This document shows positions 43,735-52,161 of a DNA stretch of 64,000 nt, one piece after another (the first letter of the stretch is position 1; each line of letters starts with the position of its first letter). The notes under the pieces are model-generated. The model saw only the letters and a program-made list of their open reading frames with translations, made no database searches and was not told the DNA's origin. Origin of the DNA: Muribaculaceae bacterium (GTDB lineage Bacteria > Bacteroidota > Bacteroidia > Bacteroidales > Muribaculaceae); NCBI GenBank assembly GCA_017557425.1, contig JAFYYU010000007.1, forward strand, positions 77,450 through 141,449. Reading direction: 5' to 3'. The translations under genes and the position numbers were made by a program.

Positions 43735-43758
43735 TTAGTTAACAATAATAAACATTCT

Positions 43759-45300
43759 TTACTTGTAGTCACCAATCGGGTTCTGGTCCTTATCGGCATC
43801 CATATTCTCATTGCCATCAAACTCGGCCTGAGGAATAGTCAGTACCCACAGGTAGCTGGCAGGATCCTTAGCAGCCTCGATGTGGGTGGGAATCAACAGA
43901 CCACTGGGCCAACCATAGGAAGCAGGACGAACGAAGCCCTGGTGCAAGCGACGGATAGTGTAGATACGGCCATCCTCGCCCCACAGCTCAATACGACGCT
44001 GGATCAAGATTTCCTCGAGCAGCGAACCAGTCTCCTCGGTGGTGATGGTTGCCAGAGCGTTACCACTCTTACTGGTGTTGTAGTTCGGGTCACGCTTAGC
44101 CATCAGAGCATTCAGATACTGCTTGGCAGTAGCATCGTCACCCTTGTGGCAAGCAGCCTCGGCAGCATTGAGGTACATTTCCTCAACACGCATCCAGATG
44201 TAGTCACCGGTCCAGGTCTGGAGGTCAGAGAAGTCAAACTTCTTCTGGATATAACCACCAGTGCTGTAAGTGGCATCGGTGGGATCCCACCATGCACGAC
44301 GAGCGTCGGTGGTACTCATCTTGTCATACAACCAAGTGCTGATCTGCTTGGGAGCACGCTGACCATAGGCAATGTCCACGCTCATGTGAGCATATAGTGA
44401 AGCATACATACCGGCCTGATCGCTGACGATCTGAGCACCCCACATCACGTTACCCTGGTCAACACTGTTATTGCCCATGAATGAGCTAACGGGAGTGATC
44501 TGCTTGCCACAGGCGGCAATAGCCTGCTTAGCAGCATTGAGGGCATCGTCCCACTTCTCCTCGACGAGAGCGATGCGCGACTTGATACCCAGAGCCACTG
44601 CATAGCCCATGTGGCTGGGATGACGCTGAGCGGGGCTCTTGGCGAGCAGCTCAACGGCCTTGTTGATATCGTTGTCGATCTGCTCATACACCTTAGCTAC
44701 GTTCTCGCGGGGCTGACCAGTGGTAGTGGTGCTGGTAGGCTCATTGTAGATGGGCACGCAGGGATCACTGCTAAAGTTGTAGTTGCGGGCAAAGGTTTGG
44801 GCCAGCATGAAGTAGCTGTAGGCACGGATAGCATAGGCCTGACCAATCACGTAAGCCACATCCTCCTGGGAGCCACCCATGGTCTCCTCGGCGGCAATGA
44901 TGTAGTTGGCGTTGGCAATCCAGGTGTAGTAAGCCATCCACAGGTCATAGCTGCGCCAGGCGCTGGAAGCATAGCGGCCCTTTACATTATAGGCAGCATC
45001 AAACCAGAACCAACCAGAACCCTGGGCACCCATGATGAAGTCATCACCCATCACCTCGGCCATCAGGTTATAGGCACTGATACCGAAGCACTGGTGAGTG
45101 TTACCCGTGGTAGACCAACCGGCAGAATACATCGAGCGGTAGATACCGTTCAGGGGCACGAGAGCCTTGGTAGCATCGCTCATGAAGGTCGATCCCGACA
45201 TGGCGTCGGTGGGCTCGGTCTCCAGCAGTTCGCTGTTACAAGATGTCAGGCAAGCCACACCAAACAGTCCAATAAACAAATATTTAAATATCTTTTTCAT
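43759..45300 (-). CDS. SusD/RagB-family nutrient-binding outer-membrane lipoprotein
   Basis: 513 residues, normal SusD length. Lipobox LTSC with lipidated Cys21, followed by NSELLETEPTDAMSGSTF, the classical SusD start (ET-EP-T). AIRAYSYFMLAQTFARNYNF is the conserved early helix. In the RagB/SusD domain YIWMRVEEMYLNAAEAACHKG and EILIQRRIELWGEDGRI are typical. It forms the lid of the SusC transporter encoded 56 bp upstream, and the DUF1735-like lipoprotein follows. No enzyme or regulator is adjacent; the ligand is unknown. Confidence 0.96.
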   Translation of the reverse strand: MKKIFKYLFIGLFGVACLTSCNSELLETEPTDAMSGSTFMSDATKALVPLNGIYRSMYSAGWSTTGNTHQCFGISAYNLMAEVMGDDFIMGAQGSGWFWFDAAYNVKGRYASSAWRSYDLWMAYYTWIANANYIIAAEETMGGSQEDVAYVIGQAYAIRAYSYFMLAQTFARNYNFSSDPCVPIYNEPTSTTTTGQPRENVAKVYEQIDNDINKAVELLAKSPAQRHPSHMGYAVALGIKSRIALVEEKWDDALNAAKQAIAACGKQITPVSSFMGNNSVDQGNVMWGAQIVSDQAGMYASLYAHMSVDIAYGQRAPKQISTWLYDKMSTTDARRAWWDPTDATYSTGGYIQKKFDFSDLQTWTGDYIWMRVEEMYLNAAEAACHKGDDATAKQYLNALMAKRDPNYNTSKSGNALATITTEETGSLLEEILIQRRIELWGEDGRIYTIRRLHQGFVRPASYGWPSGLLIPTHIEAAKDPASYLWVLTIPQAEFDGNENMDADKDQNPIGDYK

Positions 45301-45356
45301 GTTTATATCCTTTTAAATAATGATGAATATAATATCAATGACTCGTTGTCTCGGGA

Positions 45357-48300
45357 TTACTTCACGATGATTTCGCAAATCGAAACACGGTTCCAGCTCA
45401 ATTCGTCAAACATGTTGCTGATACCCTGGCCAGCAGCGTTGATGCGGTTGGCGGCGATACCATACTTCTTGACGAGCATATCCTTCACGCTGGCGGCACG
45501 GCCGTTAGCGAGCTTGATGTTCACATCCTCCTTGCCCTCGGGCGAAGCATAACCCTTGATTTCGCAGGTTGCCTCGGGATGGCTCTTGAGGTAAGCAGCC
45601 ACGCGCTCAACGTTAGCACGCTGATCGGCGGTGATAGCGGTACCCGACTTGGGGAAGTGAACCAGAATGTTCATGTACTGCTTGCTGTTGTCAACCACCT
45701 TGGTGGTAGGAGCAATGTTCTTGGCAGCGTTCAGGTCGTTCTTGCAGTTGGCAAGAGCCTTGTTGGCGGCTGCGAGGTCACCCTGCAACTGGGCCAGACG
45801 GCTGTTAGCGTCGGCGGCTACACCCTGTGCATCGGCGAGCTGAGCACGCAAGTCGTTAATCTGGCTGTTGAGCAGGTTAACATTAACAGCGGGAGTGGCA
45901 GCGGCATAGGTCTTACCGAAGTTCAGCTCAATACCTACGGTGTAGGTCTTGTTGGGGCTGTAGTCATAGTCAGTACCACCAGTGAAGTTGTACTGGGGAT
46001 CCATACCATCGAGGTGTGTCCACAATGCCAGGTTGTCAATCGAACCAAAGATGCGGGCACCCGTCATACCAAGCTTGCTGATCCAGCTAGTGGGCAGTGC
46101 ATAAGCCAGGGTGATGTTCTTGATGGCAAAGTAGCTTGCATCAATCAGGAAGCGGTCGGTGGTGTTGATCGACTCTGCAATGGACGAACGGGGAACGTCG
46201 GTCACGTCACCGGGCTTCTGCCAACGGCGCAGCATGTTCACGTTCCAGGTCGAGCTCAGGTACCACAGGTTCATGCCACTGTAGTAAATGCTGTCATAAA
46301 CCTTACCACCCAGCGAGTAGGTAGTCAGTACGCTCAGGGTTAAGCCCTTCCAAGAGAAGTCAGTACCCAGTGAACCATAGAGGTCCGGCTCACGGCTGCC
46401 CAGGTAATACTTGCAGTTAGCAGCTTCCGAACGGTCGTCGGTAATATACTCACTGCCAGGAACCATGTTGCCGTCATCGTCCTTCTCATAAGCCCAGTAC
46501 AGTGAGTAACCGGTCGAAGGATCAACGCCTGCGCTCTTGCACATATAATAGGTGTAGATGGGAAGACCTTCCTTGATCACGCGAACACCGCTGATCAGCT
46601 CGGGAGCCTCCTTGGTCAACCTGATGACTTTGTTCTTGTTCTTGGTGGCCATTGCGGTGATGTTCCACTCGAAGTCAGCTGTGCGGACGGGGGTAATGCG
46701 GATTGAACCCTCGACACCACGGTTGCGCATGTCACCCACGTTGTCCATGTAACCGGTGAAACCGGTCGAGAGTGCCATGGGACGGTTGAGCAGCATGTTC
46801 TTGGTCAAGCGGTTGTAGAACTCAACGTTCAACTGCAAGCGGTGGTTGAACAGAATAGCGTCGAGACCGGCGTTGAAGTTCTGGCTCTTCTCCCAAGATA
46901 CGTTCTGGTTCTCGAGCGACGAAATCATAGCACCGATGTTGGAAGCGTTGCTGTAGCTCAGGTCATAGAGTGACTGCCAAGCATAGTAAGTGGTCAACAT
47001 ATCGTTACCCTGCTCACCATAGCTGGCCTTAACAGACAGGTTGTTGATCCAACCCACGTTCTGCATGAACTTCTCACCAGATACACGCCAGTTAGCACCA
47101 ACACTCCAGAAGGTACCCTTGTTGTGATCGGGGTGGAAGCGTGACGACTTATCCTGACGCAGCGAAGCGCTCAGGAAGTAGCGGCCGCCGTAGTTATAGT
47201 TGACACGGCCCAGATAAGAGTCGATGCGATACTTGTCGCTGTAAGAGTCAGCCTCATACAGGGTGGTACCGGGACGCAACTCGTAGATACCCTCAACGAG
47301 GTTGGTCTTACCGGCCAGCAGGTAGCTGTACTGATAAGCATACCACTCGTGACCCAGCAACAGACCGAAGGTGTGGTCACCGAAGCTGCGGTCCCAAGTC
47401 AACAACTGGTTGAAGGTGTAGCTCTGAGTGCGCTGGTTGGTCTTCTCCATCAGACCACCGGCGTTAGCCTGGTTACCGTGCTGAGCGTTCATGTAACGCA
47501 TGTAGTTACGGTTGTTGTAGTCCATGCTGAAGTTCACAGCGAACTTGAGGCCTTGACGCCAGCCGTACTTGGCCAGGTCGCTACCCAATACGAGACCGGT
47601 ACGCAGACCAGCGGCATCACGCTTGGTGTAAGCCTTATCGAGCAGCAGCATACCCAGTGACGAGAAGTCGCTCAATGAACCGGGACGGGTGCCATAGGGA
47701 GTTGCCTCACCCCAGTCATACTGGATGTTGCCATCGCTGTCATATACGTTCTGACCATTGATGTCCTTCAGGTAAACGGGCAGCAGCGGGTTGATGAACT
47801 GTGCGGTGTACCACACGTTGCTGGTGCTGGTGCCGTCATAGTCACTGAAGTTGGAGATCGAGTGAGCCAACGAAGTGTTGATGTTGGCGCCCAACCAGTC
47901 AGTAATCTGGCTGGTGATATTGGCGCGGCCGGTATAACGCTCATAGTTGGTGGTCTTCAGGATACCATCCTCATTCAGGTAACCCAGTGACATCATGTAC
48001 TGTGAGTGCTCGCTACCGCCAGTGATCTGCAACTGGTGCTCGTGACGGAAGGCATTGTCGCGGATTACGCTGTCATACCAGTCCTCATTCCATGCGCTCT
48101 GAGCATCCTCGTGAACATAACCGGTGGCGGGATCAATGATGGTATCCCAGGTATAGTTCTTGAAGGGGTTGTACTGCTCGCCACCCAGCTGACCGCTCAG
48201 ACCAGCACGGGCAACAGCCTCAGCATCACTCCAGCTATAACCATTGTCGATAGCCTCGTTGCGCAGGGCTTCGTAAACCAACTGTACATACTGCTTCTGG

Positions 48301-49061
48301 TCCACATGCTGGTAACGCTTGGTGGCACGTGATGACCAACCGAAGGTCGAACGCCACATCACGTTGCTGCGGCCCTCAATACCCTTCTTGGTGGTGATCA
48401 TTACAACACCGTTAGCACCACGGGCACCGTACAGGGCTGCTGCCGAAGCGTCCTTCAAGACGGTCATTGACTCGATATCCGCGGGGTTAATCGAGGCCAG
48501 ATTGCCGTCATAGGGAGCACCATCGACAACATACAACGGGGTGCTGTAAGCGTTCACCGAACCATAACCACGAATGTGGATGGCGGGTGACGAACCAGGC
48601 TGACCGGATGAAGAGGTAACCTGCAGACCGGCTACGTTACCCTCGAGGGCCTTGGTAGCATCGGTCACGGGACGCAACTCCAGTTTCTTGTTCGTCACAG
48701 CCTCGGCCGAACCAGTGTACGAAGTCTTCTTGGCAGTACCATAGGCAACTACCATCACCTCGTCCAGATTGGTGGCGCCGTTATCACTCATCGTGATGGC
48801 CATGTTGGGCTGAACAGGTAATTCTTGGGTCTTGTAACCCACATACGAAACCTTGAGGGTCTTTACATTGTAAGGAAGACTCAGCGAGAACTCACCGTTC
48901 ACGTCGGTGGCTGCGCCGTTTCCTCCGCCAATGGGTTGTACCGTTGCTCCAATGAGCGGTTCGCCATTGGGATCGGTAACCTGGCCCCTCACTACTTGCT
49001 GGGCACTCATGCCCAAAGAGATAGCACAAATGGCTATCAGCAGCATAAATAGCTTCTTCAT
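45357..49061 (-). CDS. SusC-like TonB-dependent outer-membrane transporter with C-terminal coiled coil and OmpA-like domain (locus 4)
   Basis: 1234 residues. Signal peptide cleaved near MSA-QQ (~21), carboxypeptidase-D-like domain (~25-105, RGQVTDPNGEPLIGATVQP), plug with LDEVMVVAYGTAKKTSYTG, TPLYVVDGAPYD and IESMTVLKDASAAALYGARG, a barrel ending near VGIELNFGKTY, coiled coil (LLNSQINDLRAQLADAQG, Cys in ANCKNDL), and an OmpA-like domain at ~1129-1234. The signal and plug resemble mainstream SusC proteins more than loci 1-3 do, yet the OmpA module is almost the same as in locus 2. It has a canonical promoter at 49175-49206 and a ~110-nt leader. Confidence 0.96.
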   Translation of the reverse strand: MKKLFMLLIAICAISLGMSAQQVVRGQVTDPNGEPLIGATVQPIGGGNGAATDVNGEFSLSLPYNVKTLKVSYVGYKTQELPVQPNMAITMSDNGATNLDEVMVVAYGTAKKTSYTGSAEAVTNKKLELRPVTDATKALEGNVAGLQVTSSSGQPGSSPAIHIRGYGSVNAYSTPLYVVDGAPYDGNLASINPADIESMTVLKDASAAALYGARGANGVVMITTKKGIEGRSNVMWRSTFGWSSRATKRYQHVDQKQYVQLVYEALRNEAIDNGYSWSDAEAVARAGLSGQLGGEQYNPFKNYTWDTIIDPATGYVHEDAQSAWNEDWYDSVIRDNAFRHEHQLQITGGSEHSQYMMSLGYLNEDGILKTTNYERYTGRANITSQITDWLGANINTSLAHSISNFSDYDGTSTSNVWYTAQFINPLLPVYLKDINGQNVYDSDGNIQYDWGEATPYGTRPGSLSDFSSLGMLLLDKAYTKRDAAGLRTGLVLGSDLAKYGWRQGLKFAVNFSMDYNNRNYMRYMNAQHGNQANAGGLMEKTNQRTQSYTFNQLLTWDRSFGDHTFGLLLGHEWYAYQYSYLLAGKTNLVEGIYELRPGTTLYEADSYSDKYRIDSYLGRVNYNYGGRYFLSASLRQDKSSRFHPDHNKGTFWSVGANWRVSGEKFMQNVGWINNLSVKASYGEQGNDMLTTYYAWQSLYDLSYSNASNIGAMISSLENQNVSWEKSQNFNAGLDAILFNHRLQLNVEFYNRLTKNMLLNRPMALSTGFTGYMDNVGDMRNRGVEGSIRITPVRTADFEWNITAMATKNKNKVIRLTKEAPELISGVRVIKEGLPIYTYYMCKSAGVDPSTGYSLYWAYEKDDDGNMVPGSEYITDDRSEAANCKYYLGSREPDLYGSLGTDFSWKGLTLSVLTTYSLGGKVYDSIYYSGMNLWYLSSTWNVNMLRRWQKPGDVTDVPRSSIAESINTTDRFLIDASYFAIKNITLAYALPTSWISKLGMTGARIFGSIDNLALWTHLDGMDPQYNFTGGTDYDYSPNKTYTVGIELNFGKTYAAATPAVNVNLLNSQINDLRAQLADAQGVAADANSRLAQLQGDLAAANKALANCKNDLNAAKNIAPTTKVVDNSKQYMNILVHFPKSGTAITADQRANVERVAAYLKSHPEATCEIKGYASPEGKEDVNIKLANGRAASVKDMLVKKYGIAANRINAAGQGISNMFDELSWNRVSICEIIVK

Positions 49062-49518
49062 AAAATAGTGATGTTTATTAATAATAAAAAGTTAAAAAAT
49101 GTGTTTCTAATCAGTTACATTGTAAGGTCTCGACGGTGCTTTTCACTAGCCGCAATCGATTTTTTACAAGTTTGCAAAACTAGTCAATAAATGTGAAATA
49201 GGCAAAATAAAAGGATGGTTTTAACTAAATGCCCTTATTATCTGTCTTTTTGGGCAGTTTGGAAATTTTTTGCAAAAAAAATACAGAATCAATATAAATA
49301 ACTACTTAATCTATTGAAAAACAAAATATTATAATTAATTTTATGGGTTTTTGAATAAATAATTCAAAATCAAAATCAAATGTTAAAAAAAACAACTGTT
49401 AACATTCGAAATTTAACAAAATTTCGAGCATTATTCAGCTGTTTTTTACCAAAATACCCCTTTAATTAAAGCATTTTCTTCCTTGTTAATAAGTTATTCA
49501 GAAAATCGGCCTGAATGG
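49062..49518. other. AT-rich promoter region of SusC4
   Basis: 457 bp without a gene. It contains the canonical leftward promoter (49175-49206). The remaining ~300 bp are extremely AT-rich with many A and T runs and no other recognisable signal; it separates SusC4 from the trmH-like gene's 3' end. Confidence 0.6.
49175..49206 (-). promoter_or_regulatory. Canonical promoter of the SusC4 operon
   Basis: On the reverse strand TTTG (49206-49203), 20-bp spacer, TAGTTTTG (49182-49175). It is the only SusC promoter in the window with both consensus elements. Confidence 0.7.
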
Positions 49519-50058
49519 TCAAACCCTAAATTTTAAGTAATGATATACATGCCACATGACGATGGCGGCACAACATGAGATGTTCAACGAGTGCTTGGTA
49601 CCATGCTGGGGAATTTCCACACACACGTCACTGGCGTCAACCACATCCTGACTCACACCTTTGACCTCATTACCCATTACCACCGCCAATTTTTGTCCTT
49701 TTTCGACAGCAAAGCACTCAAGACTCACACTATCATGCACCTGTTCAATCGAACAAATGAGGTAGCCGTCACGTTTCAGGTCATTGACTGCATCAAGGGT
49801 AGAGGAATAATACTGCCAGTCAACCGATTCCTCGGCTCCCAGTGCAGTCTTGTGGATCTCGGCTTTGGGAGGTTGCGGTGTAATGCCGCACAACACAATG
49901 CGCTCGATCAGGAAAGCGTCGGCGGTGCGCATGACCGAACCCACGTTCATCTCGCTGCGTACATTGTCAAGCACCACAGTCACAGGCAGTTTCTCCACCT
50001 CTTTATATTCTTCCACACCCATGCGGTGCAGCTCCAGCATCGATTTTTTTCTTGACAT
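49519..50058 (-). CDS. SpoU/TrmH-family RNA 2'-O-methyltransferase
   Basis: 179 residues, a single SPOUT (knotted) methyltransferase domain without an N-terminal substrate-binding domain. Motif 1 is LDNVRSEMNVGSVMRTADAF, motif 2 VMGNEVKGVS, motif 3 IPQHGTKHSLNIS, all diagnostic of the TrmH/SpoU branch. It methylates ribose 2'-OH in tRNA or rRNA using SAM; whether the target is tRNA G18 or another site cannot be decided. A -7 box TACCTTTG lies at 50083-50090. The divergent neighbour is nadA. Confidence 0.93.
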   Translation of the reverse strand: MSRKKSMLELHRMGVEEYKEVEKLPVTVVLDNVRSEMNVGSVMRTADAFLIERIVLCGITPQPPKAEIHKTALGAEESVDWQYYSSTLDAVNDLKRDGYLICSIEQVHDSVSLECFAVEKGQKLAVVMGNEVKGVSQDVVDASDVCVEIPQHGTKHSLNISCCAAIVMWHVYHYLKFRV

Positions 50059-50501
50059 TATCTCATTTCAGGTTTATCACCACAAAGGTACAATAATCGT
50101 GTCAATAACCCTGAAAATTGTTGTTCAAAACTATTTGAAAAAAAATCAACAAAAAAACTTGACAATTCCAAATCGATGTTGCTTATCATTCTTTTTCTGA
50201 CCGCAAAATAAGTTGATAATTATTTTTTCCTCTCATATAAACATGGTTTTCATCACAAATTGAGACTGGATACCATAATAATTTATTAACTTTGCAGGTT
50301 GTTTACACCCTGTTAATAAACAACCTTAGTATCTAGGATACAGCCATTAGGCTTGTCAATATACTATTGATAACTCTATTTTATAGTTGATAACCGATAG
50401 AGTGGGGAGCAGGGGTAAAAAGTTTTCTACACAATTAACAGGCATTGTTGTTGTAGTTAGATTTAATGTTTTTAAAAATATAAAACCAAAATATATATAA
50501 T
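50059..50501. other. Long AT-rich region between trmH-like gene and nadA with repeated TTGATAA motifs
   Basis: 443 bp without a gene. It holds the -7 box of the leftward gene (50083-50090), a possible rightward -7 TAACTTTG (50287-50294), a hairpin GGTTGTTT/AAACAACC just after it, and an ACTCTAT/ATAGAGT pairing near 50373-50402. AGTTGATAA occurs at 50211-50219 and 50385-50393 and ATTGATAA at 50366-50373; these are two mismatches from DnaA boxes. It could be a nadA leader or an origin-like cluster. Confidence 0.5.
50083..50090 (-). promoter_or_regulatory. -7 box for the trmH-like gene
   Basis: The reverse strand reads TACCTTTG, exact to TAnnTTTG, 24 bp before the ATG at 50058. No -33 element is clear. 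Confidence 0.5.
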
Positions 50502-51488
50502 ATGAATGTTGAAAATGGCTACGTCGATGAGCCCATCGAAGAGGGAATCGACCTGAAAAAGGAAATTTTGAGACTCAAAGCAGAGCGTAATGCGGTCATT
50601 ATGGCGCACTATTATCAGCGTGAGGAGATCCAGCAGTTGGCCGATTATATCGGCGACAGTCTGGCACTTGCTCAGCTGGCTGCTAAGACCGACGCGCCGG
50701 TTATCATTCTGTGCGGTGTACACTTCATGGGCGAGACGGCCAAGATCCTGTGCCCGGACAAGACGGTTATCGTGCCCGACTTGAGTGCCGGCTGCTCATT
50801 GGCCGACAGTTGTCCTGCCGACGAGTTTGAGAAATTTGTCAGCGAGCATCCTGACCATACCGTAATCAGCTATGTCAACACCAGTGCTGCTGTCAAGGCG
50901 GTGACCGACGTGGTGGTCACTTCGTCCAATGCCAAGGAAATTGTGGGCAGCCTGCCTGAGGATGAGAAAATAATTTTCGGTCCCGACCGCAACCTGGGCA
51001 ACTACATCAACAGCATCACGGGACGTGAGATGCTGCTGTGGGACGGTGCTTGCCATGTGCATGAGAAATTCAGCGCTGCCAAGCTGGCTGATCTCAAGCG
51101 TGAGCATCCAGATGCCAAGGTGCTTGTTCATCCCGAGTGTCCCAAGCCCGTGCGCATCATGGCCGACAAGGTGGGTTCTACCCAGGCCTTGCTTAATTTT
51201 GCCGTCGATGACGAGAGCCAGGAGTTCATCGTGTGCACCGAGAGCGGCATCCTCTTCGAGATGCAGCGTCGTTGCCCTGAAAAGACTTTCATTCCCGCTC
51301 CTCCCGAGGACGGCACATGTGCCTGCAACGAGTGTGAGTACATGAAACTGATTACTCTGGAGAAATTGTACAATTCACTCAAATTCATGGCGCCCGAAAT
51401 CGAAGTTGATCCCGACATTGCCGAGCGCGCCGTGAAACCCATCCAGCGCATGCTCGATATTTCACGTGATCTGGGTATTATCAAGTAA
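50502..51488 (+). CDS. nadA: Quinolinate synthase NadA
   Basis: 328 residues. A [4Fe-4S] enzyme that condenses iminoaspartate with dihydroxyacetone phosphate to quinolinate in de novo NAD synthesis. The three-fold repeated domain pattern is seen, with AHYYQREEIQQLADYIGDSL near the start and MGETAKIL. Cluster Cys candidates are Cys98 (DLSAGCSLA), Cys213 (HPECPKPV) and one in CACNEC (273-278). The family-typical NLG and GACHVHEKF are present. nadB and nadC are not in the window. The leader upstream is unusually long (~200 nt if the -7 at 50287 is used). A glutathione peroxidase gene follows after 21 bp. Confidence 0.97.
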   Translation: MNVENGYVDEPIEEGIDLKKEILRLKAERNAVIMAHYYQREEIQQLADYIGDSLALAQLAAKTDAPVIILCGVHFMGETAKILCPDKTVIVPDLSAGCSLADSCPADEFEKFVSEHPDHTVISYVNTSAAVKAVTDVVVTSSNAKEIVGSLPEDEKIIFGPDRNLGNYINSITGREMLLWDGACHVHEKFSAAKLADLKREHPDAKVLVHPECPKPVRIMADKVGSTQALLNFAVDDESQEFIVCTESGILFEMQRRCPEKTFIPAPPEDGTCACNECEYMKLITLEKLYNSLKFMAPEIEVDPDIAERAVKPIQRMLDISRDLGIIK

Positions 51489-51509
51489 ATAGCCATTATT
51501 TAAGTATAT

Positions 51510-52115
51510 ATGAAAAGAATAGGATTTTTATCAGTAATCATTATATTAAATGTAATCAACACTATGGCACAGAACGTATATGACTTCACAGTGAAGGACC
51601 GTCGCGGCAACGACGTTTCATTAACCGAATATAAGGGTAAGATATTGCTCATCGTCAACACTGCTACCCGCTGTGGTTTCACTCCTCAATATGAGGAACT
51701 GGAGGCATTATATAAAGTATATAAGGAGAAAGGACTGGAAATTCTCGACTTCCCCTGCAACCAGTTCGGTGAGCAGGCTCCAGGCACCGAGGAGGAAATT
51801 CACCAGTTCTGTACACTCAACTTCGGTACCGAATTTCCCCAGTTCAAGAAAATCGAGGTCAATGGCGAGAACGAGTCACCGCTATTCACGTTCCTGAAGT
51901 CACAGCGCGGTTTCAAGGGGTTTGACAAGAACCACAAAATTGGCGCGTTGCTGGACGAAATGCTTTCCAAGGCTGATCCCGACTATGCCAGCAAGCCTGA
52001 CATCAAGTGGAACTTCACCAAGTTCCTCATCGACCGCGAGGGCAACGTCGTGGAACGCTATGAACCCACCACCGATTGCAAAGTCATCGAGGAAGACATC
52101 AAAAAATTACTTTAA
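51510..52115 (+). CDS. Glutathione peroxidase-family thiol peroxidase
   Basis: 201 residues with a probable N-terminal signal or anchor (~1-20, ending TMAQN), so a periplasmic location is likely. Thioredoxin-fold peroxidase: peroxidatic Cys in NTATRCGFTPQYEEL, Gln in FPCNQFGEQAPG, Trp in IKWNFTKFLID, the usual GPx triad with Cys in place of selenocysteine. Such enzymes usually take electrons from thioredoxin in bacteria. It lies 21 bp downstream of nadA and is probably co-transcribed. A heptanucleotide array separates it from leuS. Confidence 0.94.
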   Translation: MKRIGFLSVIIILNVINTMAQNVYDFTVKDRRGNDVSLTEYKGKILLIVNTATRCGFTPQYEELEALYKVYKEKGLEILDFPCNQFGEQAPGTEEEIHQFCTLNFGTEFPQFKKIEVNGENESPLFTFLKSQRGFKGFDKNHKIGALLDEMLSKADPDYASKPDIKWNFTKFLIDREGNVVERYEPTTDCKVIEEDIKKLL

Positions 52116-52121
52116 TCAAAT

Positions 52122-52156
52122 ACTAGAAACTAGGGACTAAGGACTAGAAACTAAAG
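52122..52156. repeat. Heptanucleotide array between the peroxidase gene and leuS
   Basis: Five units of consensus ACTARRR at strict 7-bp period fill nearly the whole 46-bp gap, ending 5 bp before the leuS ATG. If transcribed it occupies the leuS ribosome-binding region. Confidence 0.8.
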
Positions 52157-52161
52157 AAAAA

